Positions 9,250-16,643 of a stretch of DNA of 64,000 bases are shown here, piece after piece. The DNA is from Streptomyces sp. ACA25 (GTDB taxonomy: Bacteria; Actinomycetota; Actinomycetes; Streptomycetales; Streptomycetaceae): contig NZ_JAQKPV010000002.1 of the NCBI RefSeq assembly GCF_028200735.1, forward strand, positions 512,007 through 576,006, read 5' to 3'. Position numbers and translations under genes: made by a program. Each line of letters opens with the position of its first letter. The first letter of the stretch is position 1. The notes under the pieces were generated by a model that was not told the DNA's origin, searched no databases, and saw only the letters and a program-made list of their open reading frames with translations.

Positions 9250-9423
9250 GGGGCACCTGTGTTCTGACCGCGGCGCGCGTTTACACGCCATTCACCCCAC
9301 TGTAATCCCATAGGCATACTTTTCGGCCATCTTCACACCGGCAGGCACTCCGCCCCGCTTCCGGACGGGACGCAGGCGGCTCCCCCGGGTCCTCCCGCAG
9401 CTCTCCCGGCCGGCAGCGGGGGG

Positions 9424-10221
9424 TCAGTCCATCTCGGAGGGGGTGAGAAGGACGAAGTCCGCGCCCGCGGGGTCGACGCAGACGGCGAGCCGGCCGACTC
9501 CCTCCGCGTCCTCCGGTCCCATCTGCACAGTGCCGCCGTGCTCGGTGACCGCGGCGACAGAAGCGTCACAGTCCGTGACGGCAAACACCGGGTGCCAGTA
9601 CGGGCGGCCACCTGCCTGGGCGAGATGCTCGGCCGGGAGCTGCATGATGCCTCCGTGCATACGCTCCTGTCCCGCGCCGGCGGGGGTGACCAGGGAGTAC
9701 GTTCCCGCATCGCCCGGGAGTGGCATCTCTTCCGTCTCCCAGCCGAGGAGCGAGCCGTAGAACTTCTTCGCGGCGTCCGCGTCGGTGGTGTAGAGCTCGG
9801 TCCAGCACAGACTGCCGGGCTGGTCCACCGCCTCCAGTCCTTCCCCCGTGGGCAGCTCGAAGACGGCGAACTGCCCGCCCTGCGGATCGGTGAGCTGCGC
9901 CATCCGCCCCCACTCATCCATGTCGGTGGCACCGACCCGCACGGTGCCGCCCGCCCGCTCCGCCTGCTGGGCCGTCGCCTCGGCATCCGGAGTCCGGAAA
10001 TAGAGCATCCATGCCGAACGGGCTCCCTCCTCGGTCAGCGGACCGACCGCACCGACGGTCTTACCGTCCAGCCGGAACACCCCGAAGCCGCCGGCCTCGG
10101 GACCGAAGGACTCGAACTCCCAGCCGAGGACCGCGCCGTAGAACGCGGTCGCGGCATCGATGTCGGGGGCGCCCAGGTCGAGCCAGCACGGAGAGCCGGG
10201 CAGAAAATCAGTGGTGATCAC
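9424..10221 (-). CDS. Tandem VOC (glyoxalase/bleomycin-resistance) family protein
   Basis: 265 residues made of two VOC domains (about 8-125 and 135-260). Each starts with the family beta-alpha pattern (PCWLDLGAPDIDAATAFYGAVLGWEF; SLCWTELYTTDADAAKKFYGSLLGWET). The two-domain layout resembles actinobacterial CFP32-type proteins. Metal-binding residues are not obvious and the substrate is unknown. GTG at 10221 is preferred because AAGGGA lies 6 bases upstream inside the longer frame that would begin at 10236. It is divergent from the cupin gene. Confidence 0.85.
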   Translation of the reverse strand: MITTDFLPGSPCWLDLGAPDIDAATAFYGAVLGWEFESFGPEAGGFGVFRLDGKTVGAVGPLTEEGARSAWMLYFRTPDAEATAQQAERAGGTVRVGATDMDEWGRMAQLTDPQGGQFAVFELPTGEGLEAVDQPGSLCWTELYTTDADAAKKFYGSLLGWETEEMPLPGDAGTYSLVTPAGAGQERMHGGIMQLPAEHLAQAGGRPYWHPVFAVTDCDASVAAVTEHGGTVQMGPEDAEGVGRLAVCVDPAGADFVLLTPSEMD

Positions 10222-10329
10222 TACGAGTCCCTTCACAGATCGCTGAGGTACTCAGCGTCACACTCGGCACTGACACCCGCACGCTCGGTACTCCGCCGGA
10301 GTGACCGGCCACGCCGACCGGCGCGGCGA

Positions 10330-10335
10330 TAGGGT
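10330..10335 (+). promoter_or_regulatory. -10 box TAGGGT of a probable leaderless cupin transcript
   Basis: TAGGGT ends exactly 6 bases before the ATG at 10342 and no ribosome-binding site is present, the typical layout of a leaderless Streptomyces gene. No clear -35 box was identified. Confidence 0.5.
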
Positions 10336-10341
10336 CACCGC

Positions 10342-10653
10342 ATGCGATTCATTGATGCCGGTGGCTTCACCGCCGACCGGCCCTGGGGAGCCCTGGACCT
10401 CACGGAGATCGACAGCGCGACCGTCCGGCTGCACTGGACCGACCAGCCCTACATCTGGCACGTCAATGACGGCCCCGAAGTGTTCGTCGTCCTCGATGGC
10501 GCAGTGGACATGCACTACCGGCAGGACGGCGAGGAGCGCGTCGAACGGCTCACCCCGGGCCGGATCTGCCACGCCGAGGCAGGGGACGAGCACGTCGCCC
10601 GGCCCGCCCCGGAGGCGCGGATCCTGGTGGTGGAGCGCAAGGGCAGCGTGTAG
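10342..10653 (+). CDS. Single-domain cupin protein
   Basis: 103 residues forming one small beta-barrel cupin. WHVNDGPEVFVVLDGAVDMHYR (about 37-58) supplies the first cupin motif, with Glu retained. The second, GRICHAEAGDEHVARP (about 73-88), supplies a His. Small cupins of this kind bind a metal or small ligand; the substrate is unknown. Start is a leaderless ATG. The stop codon lies 9 bases from the convergent end of the STAND ATPase gene. Confidence 0.8.
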   Translation: MRFIDAGGFTADRPWGALDLTEIDSATVRLHWTDQPYIWHVNDGPEVFVVLDGAVDMHYRQDGEERVERLTPGRICHAEAGDEHVARPAPEARILVVERKGSV

Positions 10654-10662
10654 GAGCGCCGC

Positions 10663-12789
10663 TCAGCAGGGGTCGGGGCCGGGCACCGCGCGAAGAGGGG
10701 GAGGGCTGTAGAACTCCCGCTGCCAGAGCGTCTCGCAGATCCGCTCGATCCCCCGGGTGAGGTGACGTCGGTAGGTGCTGAACGGGATGCCCAGACGTTC
10801 AGCGGCGGCCCACTGGGTGGCGGAGCCCTGCAGGAAGGCCGCGGCGAGAGCCCGGTACAGCTTCACCCCGCGCGGCTCGTTCCGCAGGTCGTCAATCGCC
10901 CGGGTCAGCACCTCCCGCAGGGCCGCGGCCGGATCGGCGGGCCGGTCGGCGACCAGTCGGCTCCGGGTGAGCGGACTCGCCGACAGCCGTTCGGCGCTGC
11001 GCAAGGAGAGCAGTGCCTGGCGCACCGCGGTGTCGAACTCGGCCCTGGACAGCACGGCACGCGCGACCGTCCGGGGCGCGGCAGCCGGGTCGGCCTCTTT
11101 CCAGGAGAACAGCAGGGCGTCCGCCCGGTCCAGCCAGGAGTCCACCGGTGCCGCCCGCCAGTCGTGGGCGAACAGCGCACAGTCCTCGTCCGGTTCCTGT
11201 CCGGCGAACTCCACGTGCTCCATGCCCCGATGCCGCATCCGGCGGCCCCAGAAGTCCGAGCCGCTGGTGACCACGTAGGACCAGGCGAGCCGGTCGGAAC
11301 GGTAGATGTCGGCCATGGCCCGCCAGTGGAAGAGGTCCAGGGCGGGCGACGCGTCGGGGTGCGGGGCCGCGGGCACCCAGAAGCGGGCGACTCCGAGATG
11401 CTCGCCCGCCCGCAGCGGAGCGACGGAACGGCTGTGTTCCCAGACGGCTGCCACCACCGGATCGGCCGCCAGTTCCTCCGGTGCCGGCTCGGTCAGCCGC
11501 AGCCAGCCCGACAGCGCCACCGACTCACCGGTGTCGGTCCGGCGGAACATCCGGAACGCCTCCGGCTGCCGGTCGATCCAGAAGCCGACCTTTGCCGCCG
11601 CGTCCTCGCCCATCACCTCGGTGGTCAGCCGCACCGCTGCTGCCGTGTCGGCGGGGCGGAGGGCCTCCTCGTGGATGTCCCCGAGCCCGTGCCAGGCCAG
11701 GTCGGACATGACCCGGTCCTCGCGGTACAGGTACATGAGGGCACCCATCGCACAGCGCACCTGCGGCCCGGCGACGTCCCGGATCCGCTCCGCCAGATGG
11801 GCGCGGAGCCGGCGGTGCATCGCCGCGAAGCCCTGGGGATCCCGCCACTTCAGGTCCGCTTCAAGGGCCTCGCGCACCACGTCGTGGGGGTGGACCCCGT
11901 ACCGTCCGGACTCCACGAACGGCAGCCGGCGGAGCCAGCCGAACAGCGGGCCCACGTCACCGGGCAGGACCGCCCGCAGCAGCTCCTCACTGGTCATGTG
12001 CGCGTGCGCACAGACCTCCAGGGCATGCCGGTGCGCCGTGGACGGCACCTCCCCGAGGACCTGGGCCAGCAGCGTCTCGACCACGTCCCTGGGCGGGGTC
12101 CACGAGGTGGCCACCTCCTGCTCCCGCACGGCGACCGCTGCCGCCAGTGAGAGCGCCAGTGGGTGGCCGCCCGCGAACTGCCGCACCGGCTCGTGGAATT
12201 CCGGCCGCACCCCACGGGCCTCCAGCAGCGCGGCCGCGTCCGTCGGGGCCAGATCCCGCAGAGCGACCACCCGCAGGGCCTGGGACCACCCGGGGTCGGA
12301 GATCAAAGCGGCGTCCGGAGCCCACCGTCCGGCGATGACCACCAGCACGCCTGCCGGCAGCCGCGGCAGAAAAGACTCCCACAGCCAGGTCTCCAGCCCT
12401 TGGCACTGATCGAAGGTATCGATCAGCAGCACCGCCGACTCCTCGGTCAGAGCCCGCTGAGCCTCCCGCTCGAACACGGTCGGGGACGGGGAAGGGGTCG
12501 GAGCGAGAATCCGTCCGTCGACCTCGACCACCGGGCGGCCGGCGGCACGTGCTTCGTCGGAGAATCGCCGCAGCAACATGGACTTGCCGATCCCACCGGG
12601 ACCGTGAAAGTAATGCACGGCGAAGCAATTCGTGGCGTCGTGCAGCGCCTCCCGGAACGCGGCCAGTTCTTCGGCCCGACCGACGAACGCCCGACCCCGG
12701 GCAGCATTCAGCCGTTCTCCCAGACGTAACTCGGGCAACTCGGAAACGCCGTGCAGCCGGCTGGTTCCGGCCCGGATCTCCGGGTTCAC
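10663..12789 (-). CDS. STAND-type ATP-binding protein with C-terminal HTH-like region
   Basis: 708 residues, GTG start. Following FVGRAEELAAF (about 35) come a Walker A FHGPGGIGKS (about 60) and Walker B AVLLIDTFDQ (about 120), then a helical winged-helix-like region and a long unrecognised middle. Near the C-terminus, QWAAAERLGIPFSTYRRHLTRGIERI resembles a helix-turn-helix such as sigma region 4, suggesting DNA binding. STAND ATPases act as ligand-triggered switches. No membrane segment is seen. It is divergent from the ECF sigma gene across a 0.5-kb spacer. Regulatory target unknown. Confidence 0.8.
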   Translation of the reverse strand: MNPEIRAGTSRLHGVSELPELRLGERLNAARGRAFVGRAEELAAFREALHDATNCFAVHYFHGPGGIGKSMLLRRFSDEARAAGRPVVEVDGRILAPTPSPSPTVFEREAQRALTEESAVLLIDTFDQCQGLETWLWESFLPRLPAGVLVVIAGRWAPDAALISDPGWSQALRVVALRDLAPTDAAALLEARGVRPEFHEPVRQFAGGHPLALSLAAAVAVREQEVATSWTPPRDVVETLLAQVLGEVPSTAHRHALEVCAHAHMTSEELLRAVLPGDVGPLFGWLRRLPFVESGRYGVHPHDVVREALEADLKWRDPQGFAAMHRRLRAHLAERIRDVAGPQVRCAMGALMYLYREDRVMSDLAWHGLGDIHEEALRPADTAAAVRLTTEVMGEDAAAKVGFWIDRQPEAFRMFRRTDTGESVALSGWLRLTEPAPEELAADPVVAAVWEHSRSVAPLRAGEHLGVARFWVPAAPHPDASPALDLFHWRAMADIYRSDRLAWSYVVTSGSDFWGRRMRHRGMEHVEFAGQEPDEDCALFAHDWRAAPVDSWLDRADALLFSWKEADPAAAPRTVARAVLSRAEFDTAVRQALLSLRSAERLSASPLTRSRLVADRPADPAAALREVLTRAIDDLRNEPRGVKLYRALAAAFLQGSATQWAAAERLGIPFSTYRRHLTRGIERICETLWQREFYSPPPLRAVPGPDPC

Positions 12790-13316
12790 CAGGGTCGCCC
12801 GTCGGGGTTATTGCAGCCCGAGCGGGCCGTGTTACCCGGGTCGAAGTACTGCTGTTCGGCAACACATCGCATGTCCCCACCATAAGGCAGGCGGGAGGTG
12901 CGGAAGGCCGCCCGGCCCGTGCCTCTTTTCTCACAGAACCACCGCCCGGGACACACAGCCGCCGGCCTGCGGGGTCCGGCCGCGGCGGGAAGCGGGCATC
13001 AAGCGGGCGCCGCCGGCGGGAAGCGCCACAAGGTCCACGGGGCTCAGCAGAAAGCGCATGCACACCTGCCCGGCCGCGGCTGCGGCGGAGCTCTCGGCGG
13101 GCGTCGGTCGCCCCTGACGGCCGCCGGGAAGCGGCGCCCACCCGCCATGCATCCGCCCCGCCCGGCAGCGCATTGAGCACTATTGAGCACCGAATGATCT
13201 GGCAAGTGAGCAGAACGGGATACCAGGCTGATACACAGCCAGCTCCCATAAATGATGAAGACCAGAGGTATTCGTATGCGGTTCCTCCGCGCCCGCCAGA
13301 TTGACGATGCCACCGG
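12790..13316. other. 527-bp intergenic region between STAND ATPase and ECF sigma genes
   Basis: No convincing gene is seen in any frame. The left 350 bases are ordinary GC-rich sequence. The right 150 bases (about 13170-13320) are distinctly AT-richer and include a tandem 9-bp repeat, which suggests the promoter region of the sigma factor. No TGAACC-N16-CGT site occurs here. Confidence 0.6.
13172..13190. repeat. Tandem ATTGAGCAC repeat, 10-bp period
   Basis: ATTGAGCAC occurs at 13172-13180 and again at 13182-13190, exactly one helical turn apart, in the AT-rich patch upstream of the ECF sigma gene. This geometry suits same-face binding of a regulator. Confidence 0.4.
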
Positions 13317-13913
13317 ATGAACACCGCCCCCATGACCCGTGAGACGGCAGCCGATGCCGCGGCAATTCCCGGTCAGCGCCGGCCCGGCCACTGCGTCCCT
13401 TTGCGCACACCGGGTGAAGATTTTATGAACGCTCTCTATCAGCAGCACCGGGGTGCCTTGCTCCGCTTCGCGCTGCAACTGCTCAACGGCGACTGGCACC
13501 GGGCCGAGGACGTCCTGCAGGAGGTGGCCCTGCGCGCCTGGCGGCACTCCGAGGCGCTGGACCCGAGTGCGGAGTCCCTGCGGCCGTGGCTGTTCACCGT
13601 GCTGCGCAATGTGGTGATCGACGGCCACCGGGCCCGCCGTGCCCGCCCGCCGGAGATCAGTGACCCCAGCTCGGTGGAACCGATCGTCCCGGACACGGTG
13701 GAGCGCACGCTCACCGCCCGGGTGGTGGCCGAGGCGATGGAGGACCTCACACCGCCCCACCGCGAAGTCCTGGTCCACGTGTACTACCTGGGGCACAGCG
13801 TGGCCCAGACGGCCGAGACGCTGGGGGTCGCCGAGGGGACGGTCAAGTCGCGCACTCATTACGCCATGCGGGCGCTGCGTGCCGCGCTGCGGGCGCGCGG
13901 CACGGTCAGCTGA
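13317..13913 (+). CDS. ECF sigma-70 family RNA polymerase sigma factor
   Basis: 198 residues. Region 2 contains ALYQQHRGALLRFALQLL and the core-binding AEDVLQEVALRAW (about 63-75), then LFTVLRNVVIDGHRARRAR. Region 4 has LTPPHREVLVHVYYLGHSVAQTAETLGVAEGTVKSRTHYAMRALR (DNA-recognition helix near 170-190). There is no SnoaL-type C-terminal extension. An internal ATG at 13425 would remove the conserved residues before ALYQQH, so the longer start is kept, though unproven. It sits at the edge of the T7SS locus, 1 kb from a zf-HC2 protein, and is the best candidate to read the TGAACC-N16-CGT promoters. Confidence 0.9.
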   Translation: MNTAPMTRETAADAAAIPGQRRPGHCVPLRTPGEDFMNALYQQHRGALLRFALQLLNGDWHRAEDVLQEVALRAWRHSEALDPSAESLRPWLFTVLRNVVIDGHRARRARPPEISDPSSVEPIVPDTVERTLTARVVAEAMEDLTPPHREVLVHVYYLGHSVAQTAETLGVAEGTVKSRTHYAMRALRAALRARGTVS

Positions 13914-13930
13914 CCGGTGCCGCGGGCCGG

Positions 13931-13952
13931 GGCCGCGGCCTGCACCGCGGCC
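13931..13952. terminator. Hairpin between convergent genes
   Basis: GGCCGCGG (13931-13938) pairs with CCGCGGCC (13945-13952) across a 6-base loop, in the 76-bp gap between the convergent sigma and membrane-protein genes. It could end transcription from both sides. Confidence 0.45.
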
Positions 13953-13989
13953 ACCGCCCCGGGCCCCGGGCCCCGGACGGATCGGCCGG

Positions 13990-14718
13990 TCAGAAGTCGT
14001 GGTACTCCAGCGGCAGGATCGGAATCTCGGTGCCGTCCACCGTGAGGGTGCCGTCCTCGACATCGAACCCCGGTGCCGGAAAGGGCCGTCCATCGACCTG
14101 TGCGACACCGGTCTGGCTCTCGTCCGGGAGCACGACCCAGCCGGCCCGGACCTCCGGGCCCTGGTCGGAAAGCGCCAGGTAGAGCCCTGCGGGCTCCTCG
14201 ACGACCGGAGCGGTGAACGTCCAGACGTGCTTTCCGTCGTTGCTGACGACGCCTTGCAGAGCACCGTCCTCGTACCAGCCCTCCAGCTGGATGGTCTCGT
14301 CCCTGTCGGTGAGCAGAATATCCTCCTCCTCCTCGACGACGACGCCGGTCAGCCAGGTCTCGAACGCCAGGCCGTCACACAGATAGGCCACCGCCCAGTC
14401 GTCCCACACGACGATGGCGATCACGGTCTCGCTCTCATCGGTACGGGCCGCGTAGCGGACGGACCCGTCCGGGTGTTCCGCGTACTCCGCGACCTCTTCC
14501 GTCGGTTGCGGGTCCTCCGGCTCGTCCTCGTCCTCCTCCTCGTCCGCAACAGCGGGCTCCTCCCCCGTGGCCGGAGCCGCTTCGCCGGTCGGCGCGCCGT
14601 CCTCCGGGGCCGCCTCGGACCCGGAACCGCCCACCGTCCCGGTGGCCAGGTTGACGAGCACCAGAGCCAGCGCGAGGGCCAGTCCGGCGATCAGAGCGAT
14701 GAGCGGTCTCCTGCGCAC
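13990..14718 (-). CDS. Single-TM secreted-domain protein of the T7SS locus, unknown function
   Basis: 242 residues, GTG start with GGGAG 7 bases upstream. One uncleaved signal/anchor helix (about 7-27) is followed by an acidic Glu/Asp/Pro-rich linker (about 32-75) and a C-terminal domain, probably outside the membrane, rich in beta-strand patterns and Trp (VVWDDWAVAYLC, IQLEGWYEDG, GKHVWTF). No known domain is recognised. Its TGAACC-N16-CGT promoter is back to back with that of the zf-HC2 gene, so it appears co-regulated with the secretion ATPase and may be a membrane accessory component. Confidence 0.65.
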   Translation of the reverse strand: MRRRPLIALIAGLALALALVLVNLATGTVGGSGSEAAPEDGAPTGEAAPATGEEPAVADEEEDEDEPEDPQPTEEVAEYAEHPDGSVRYAARTDESETVIAIVVWDDWAVAYLCDGLAFETWLTGVVVEEEEDILLTDRDETIQLEGWYEDGALQGVVSNDGKHVWTFTAPVVEEPAGLYLALSDQGPEVRAGWVVLPDESQTGVAQVDGRPFPAPGFDVEDGTLTVDGTEIPILPLEYHDF

Positions 14719-14762
14719 GAGTTTCTCCCTGCGAAGCTGAAGGCGGGCATGTGACGCGGTAG

Positions 14763-14787
14763 ACGGACGCCGGGCCTGATCGGTTCA
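14763..14787 (-). promoter_or_regulatory. ECF-type promoter TGAACC-N16-CGT for the gene at 13990-14718
   Basis: Minus-strand TGAACC (14782-14787), 16-base spacer, CGT (14763-14765). Predicted start near 14756 gives a 5' leader of about 38 bases to the GTG at 14718. Its -35 box pairs with the divergent one at 14806 as an 8-bp inverted repeat. Confidence 0.65.
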
Positions 14788-14805
14788 CCTCCCGTCCGGC
14801 CGGGC

Positions 14806-14830
14806 TGAACCGACGGCGCCGGCCGCTCGT
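14806..14830 (+). promoter_or_regulatory. ECF-type promoter TGAACC-N16-CGT for the zf-HC2 gene
   Basis: TGAACC (14806-14811), 16-base spacer, CGT (14828-14830). Predicted start near 14837 gives a leader of about 40 bases to the GTG at 14877. It is arranged back to back with the minus-strand promoter at 14763-14787. Confidence 0.65.
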
Positions 14831-14876
14831 TACTGCGGGCAGTGGGCCGGGGGGCAGAACCGCGCGGGAGACGACC

Positions 14877-15416
14877 GTGGATTGTCAGCAGGCACGTAGC
14901 GACCTCGCCGTGCACGCCCTCGGCGCGCTCGGCGCGGAGGACCGGGATCAGGTGGAACGGCATCTGCTGCGGTGCGGCGCCTGCCGCGCGGCGCGGGCGG
15001 AGTTCGGGGAGCTCGCGGGAATGCTGAGCACCCTCCGTTCGGGTCCGCTCCGCACCGGAGCGGCCACCTTCCGTGCCTGGGCCGCCGTCACCGGAGCGCC
15101 CCCGGGCACCGGCGCGATGGTGACCGCTCACCGGACGGGCTGGGGCTGCGCCCTGGTGCTGGAACTGCGCGGGTTGACCGGCCCGCAGACCGGACGGCTG
15201 CGCGTGCTCGGCGACAACGGAGTCCGCGAGACGGCCGCCGGGTGGTCGGTACCGGCGGACGGCCCCGGCCCTTCCCGCTCCCCGGAAGGGCTGCGAGTGC
15301 ACGGGGGCAGCTCGGTCCGCCTCGAACGCATCATGGCTTTCGAGGTGGAAACCGCCGGGGGCCGACGGCTGCTCCGGGTCCCCGGCCCCGCCCGGGGCGG
15401 CGGCCCTCCGCCGTGA
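14877..15416 (+). CDS. zf-HC2 anti-sigma-like protein without membrane anchor
   Basis: 179 residues, GTG start with GGGAG 8 bases upstream. The N-terminus carries the zinc-binding anti-sigma signature His-x3-Cys-x2-Cys (HLLRCGACR, about 28-36), with the DLAVHALGAL helix that typically precedes it. The C-terminal half is a predicted beta-sandwich resembling the soluble tail of Streptomyces zf-HC2 proteins, and no TM helix is present. It would bind and inhibit a cognate ECF sigma factor, plausibly the one at 13317. Its own promoter belongs to the TGAACC-N16-CGT set, consistent with negative feedback. Confidence 0.8.
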   Translation: MDCQQARSDLAVHALGALGAEDRDQVERHLLRCGACRAARAEFGELAGMLSTLRSGPLRTGAATFRAWAAVTGAPPGTGAMVTAHRTGWGCALVLELRGLTGPQTGRLRVLGDNGVRETAAGWSVPADGPGPSRSPEGLRVHGGSSVRLERIMAFEVETAGGRRLLRVPGPARGGGPPP

Positions 15417-15451
15417 CCGCTCAGGGGGGCGGGGGCGCCCGCGCCGCCGGG

Positions 15452-16420
15452 TCAGTGACGGGCGGGAGGGCGGGCCGCATGCGCCTCGACCGCCAGGCCC
15501 AGTGCGCCGGTGTCCAGCGAGCCGTCGGACCGGACGTCGAAGCGCCACGCGGCGTCGGTCAGGTCACCGATCACCAGGAGGGCACCGGCCGGGCCCCGGC
15601 CCGGTGCGGGGAGGCCCGGGGACGCCTTCTCCTCGTGGTACTGCTCGGCGTCGACAACGAACAGACCGGGCACCCCCGGGCTGCCGTCCGCCGCTGCGCG
15701 GCCCTGGATCATCTGGAAGACCTGCGTGCCGGGCGACTCGTCCCCGGACGCGACCATCGCGTCATCGGACCCGCGGGCCACCGCCTCCCGCAGGGTCGCG
15801 GCCGTGTGCAGCCTCGGTGACCGCACCCCGATGGCGTTCCGGACCTCGGTGGAGGCGGCGGAGCCCACCAGCGTCACCTCGGCCTCACGCCCGACGGGGC
15901 CGGTGAGGAGCTCGGTGACGAACGCCGCCGTCAGCTTACGGACGTCGGCGGTTCCGCCGGTCACGGCGATCGGCGCACCGGCCCGTGCCAGATCGATCAG
16001 TATCCGGTCGCCTCCGCCCAGTCCGGCGGTGACGGTCAGCGGATACGGTGACGCCTCGTCCAGGACCGTCCCGGGCCGCATGTCCACCTTGGCCAGTGAC
16101 CACTCCTCTCCCTGCTCGTCCGCCATCCACGGCCGTGGGGCCTCGGTGTCGGGCGTGGCCAGCCGCAGGGTGAGGTGCGTCTCGGAACAGGTGACGGCAT
16201 AGATGTCCGGCAGGTCACGACCGGTGCGGACGCATTCGGCCGCAAGCGCGCGCAGCCCTGCGTCCACCGTCTTCAGCGCCTCCGGGCCGGTGACGGCACT
16301 GGTCACCACCGGGCGGCGGCGCTCCGGAGCGGCGGCGCGCCGCTCGCTCACGATGAGCGCGGCCACCGCGGCGGCCAGCGCCAGCGCAAGGACGACAGCC
16401 AGGACAACGGACACGATCAT
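15452..16420 (-). CDS. Single-TM protein of the T7SS locus, unknown function
   Basis: 322 residues. A signal-anchor helix (about 2-23, IVSVVLAVVLALALAAAVAALIV) precedes a soluble domain. The middle contains ILIDLARAGAPIAVTGG, which from memory resembles a segment in Streptomyces LysM/SARP-linked membrane proteins; this is a weak similarity. No enzymatic motif is seen. GAGGTGG lies just before the chosen ATG, excluding a long upstream frame. It is divergent from the EssC-like ATPase gene, with back-to-back TGAACC-N16-CGT promoters, so it is a candidate EssB/EccB-like scaffold by context, not by sequence. Confidence 0.65.
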   Translation of the reverse strand: MIVSVVLAVVLALALAAAVAALIVSERRAAAPERRRPVVTSAVTGPEALKTVDAGLRALAAECVRTGRDLPDIYAVTCSETHLTLRLATPDTEAPRPWMADEQGEEWSLAKVDMRPGTVLDEASPYPLTVTAGLGGGDRILIDLARAGAPIAVTGGTADVRKLTAAFVTELLTGPVGREAEVTLVGSAASTEVRNAIGVRSPRLHTAATLREAVARGSDDAMVASGDESPGTQVFQMIQGRAAADGSPGVPGLFVVDAEQYHEEKASPGLPAPGRGPAGALLVIGDLTDAAWRFDVRSDGSLDTGALGLAVEAHAARPPARH

Positions 16421-16460
16421 GCGGCCACCTCGGGACATCGCGGGGGCCCGGCGGCCGCCC

Positions 16461-16499
16461 GCAGAGGACGGGTGACACCCGCGGAGGACGGGCGTCACC
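16461..16499. repeat. Imperfect 19-bp direct repeat in the divergent spacer
   Basis: 16461-16479 and 16481-16499 match at 16 of 19 positions with a 20-bp period (core GAGGACGGG). The pair lies just downstream of the predicted minus-strand start site, inside the 5' leader of the gene at 15452-16420, so it could be a regulator site or leader structure. Confidence 0.35.
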
Positions 16500-16505
16500 G
16501 GCTGT

Positions 16506-16530
16506 ACGGAAGCCAGGGCTGGACGGTTCA
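16506..16530 (-). promoter_or_regulatory. ECF-type promoter TGAACC-N16-CGT for the gene at 15452-16420
   Basis: Minus-strand TGAACC (16525-16530), 16-base spacer, CGT (16506-16508); predicted start near 16499. The -35 boxes of this site and the divergent one at 16548 form the 8-bp inverted repeat CGGTTCAC / GTGAACCG. Confidence 0.65.
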
Positions 16531-16547
16531 CCCATTCGCCGCGGCAG

Positions 16548-16572
16548 TGAACCGGAACGCACCCCGGTACGT
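16548..16572 (+). promoter_or_regulatory. ECF-type promoter TGAACC-N16-CGT for the EssC-like ATPase gene
   Basis: TGAACC (16548-16553), 16-base spacer, CGT (16570-16572, within the palindrome GGTACGTACC). Predicted start near 16579 gives a 65-base leader to the GTG at 16644. Confidence 0.68.
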
Positions 16573-16643
16573 ACCCCGGGTGTCCACCACCCGGGCGGTG
16601 TCCGGCAGTCCGCCCGCCCAGATCCGCCACCGGGAGAACCCTC

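Noticed and set aside
13180..13410. 76-codon minus-strand frame antisense to the ECF sigma start
   Set aside because: No ribosome site, no conserved motif, mixed composition across an AT-rich promoter patch.
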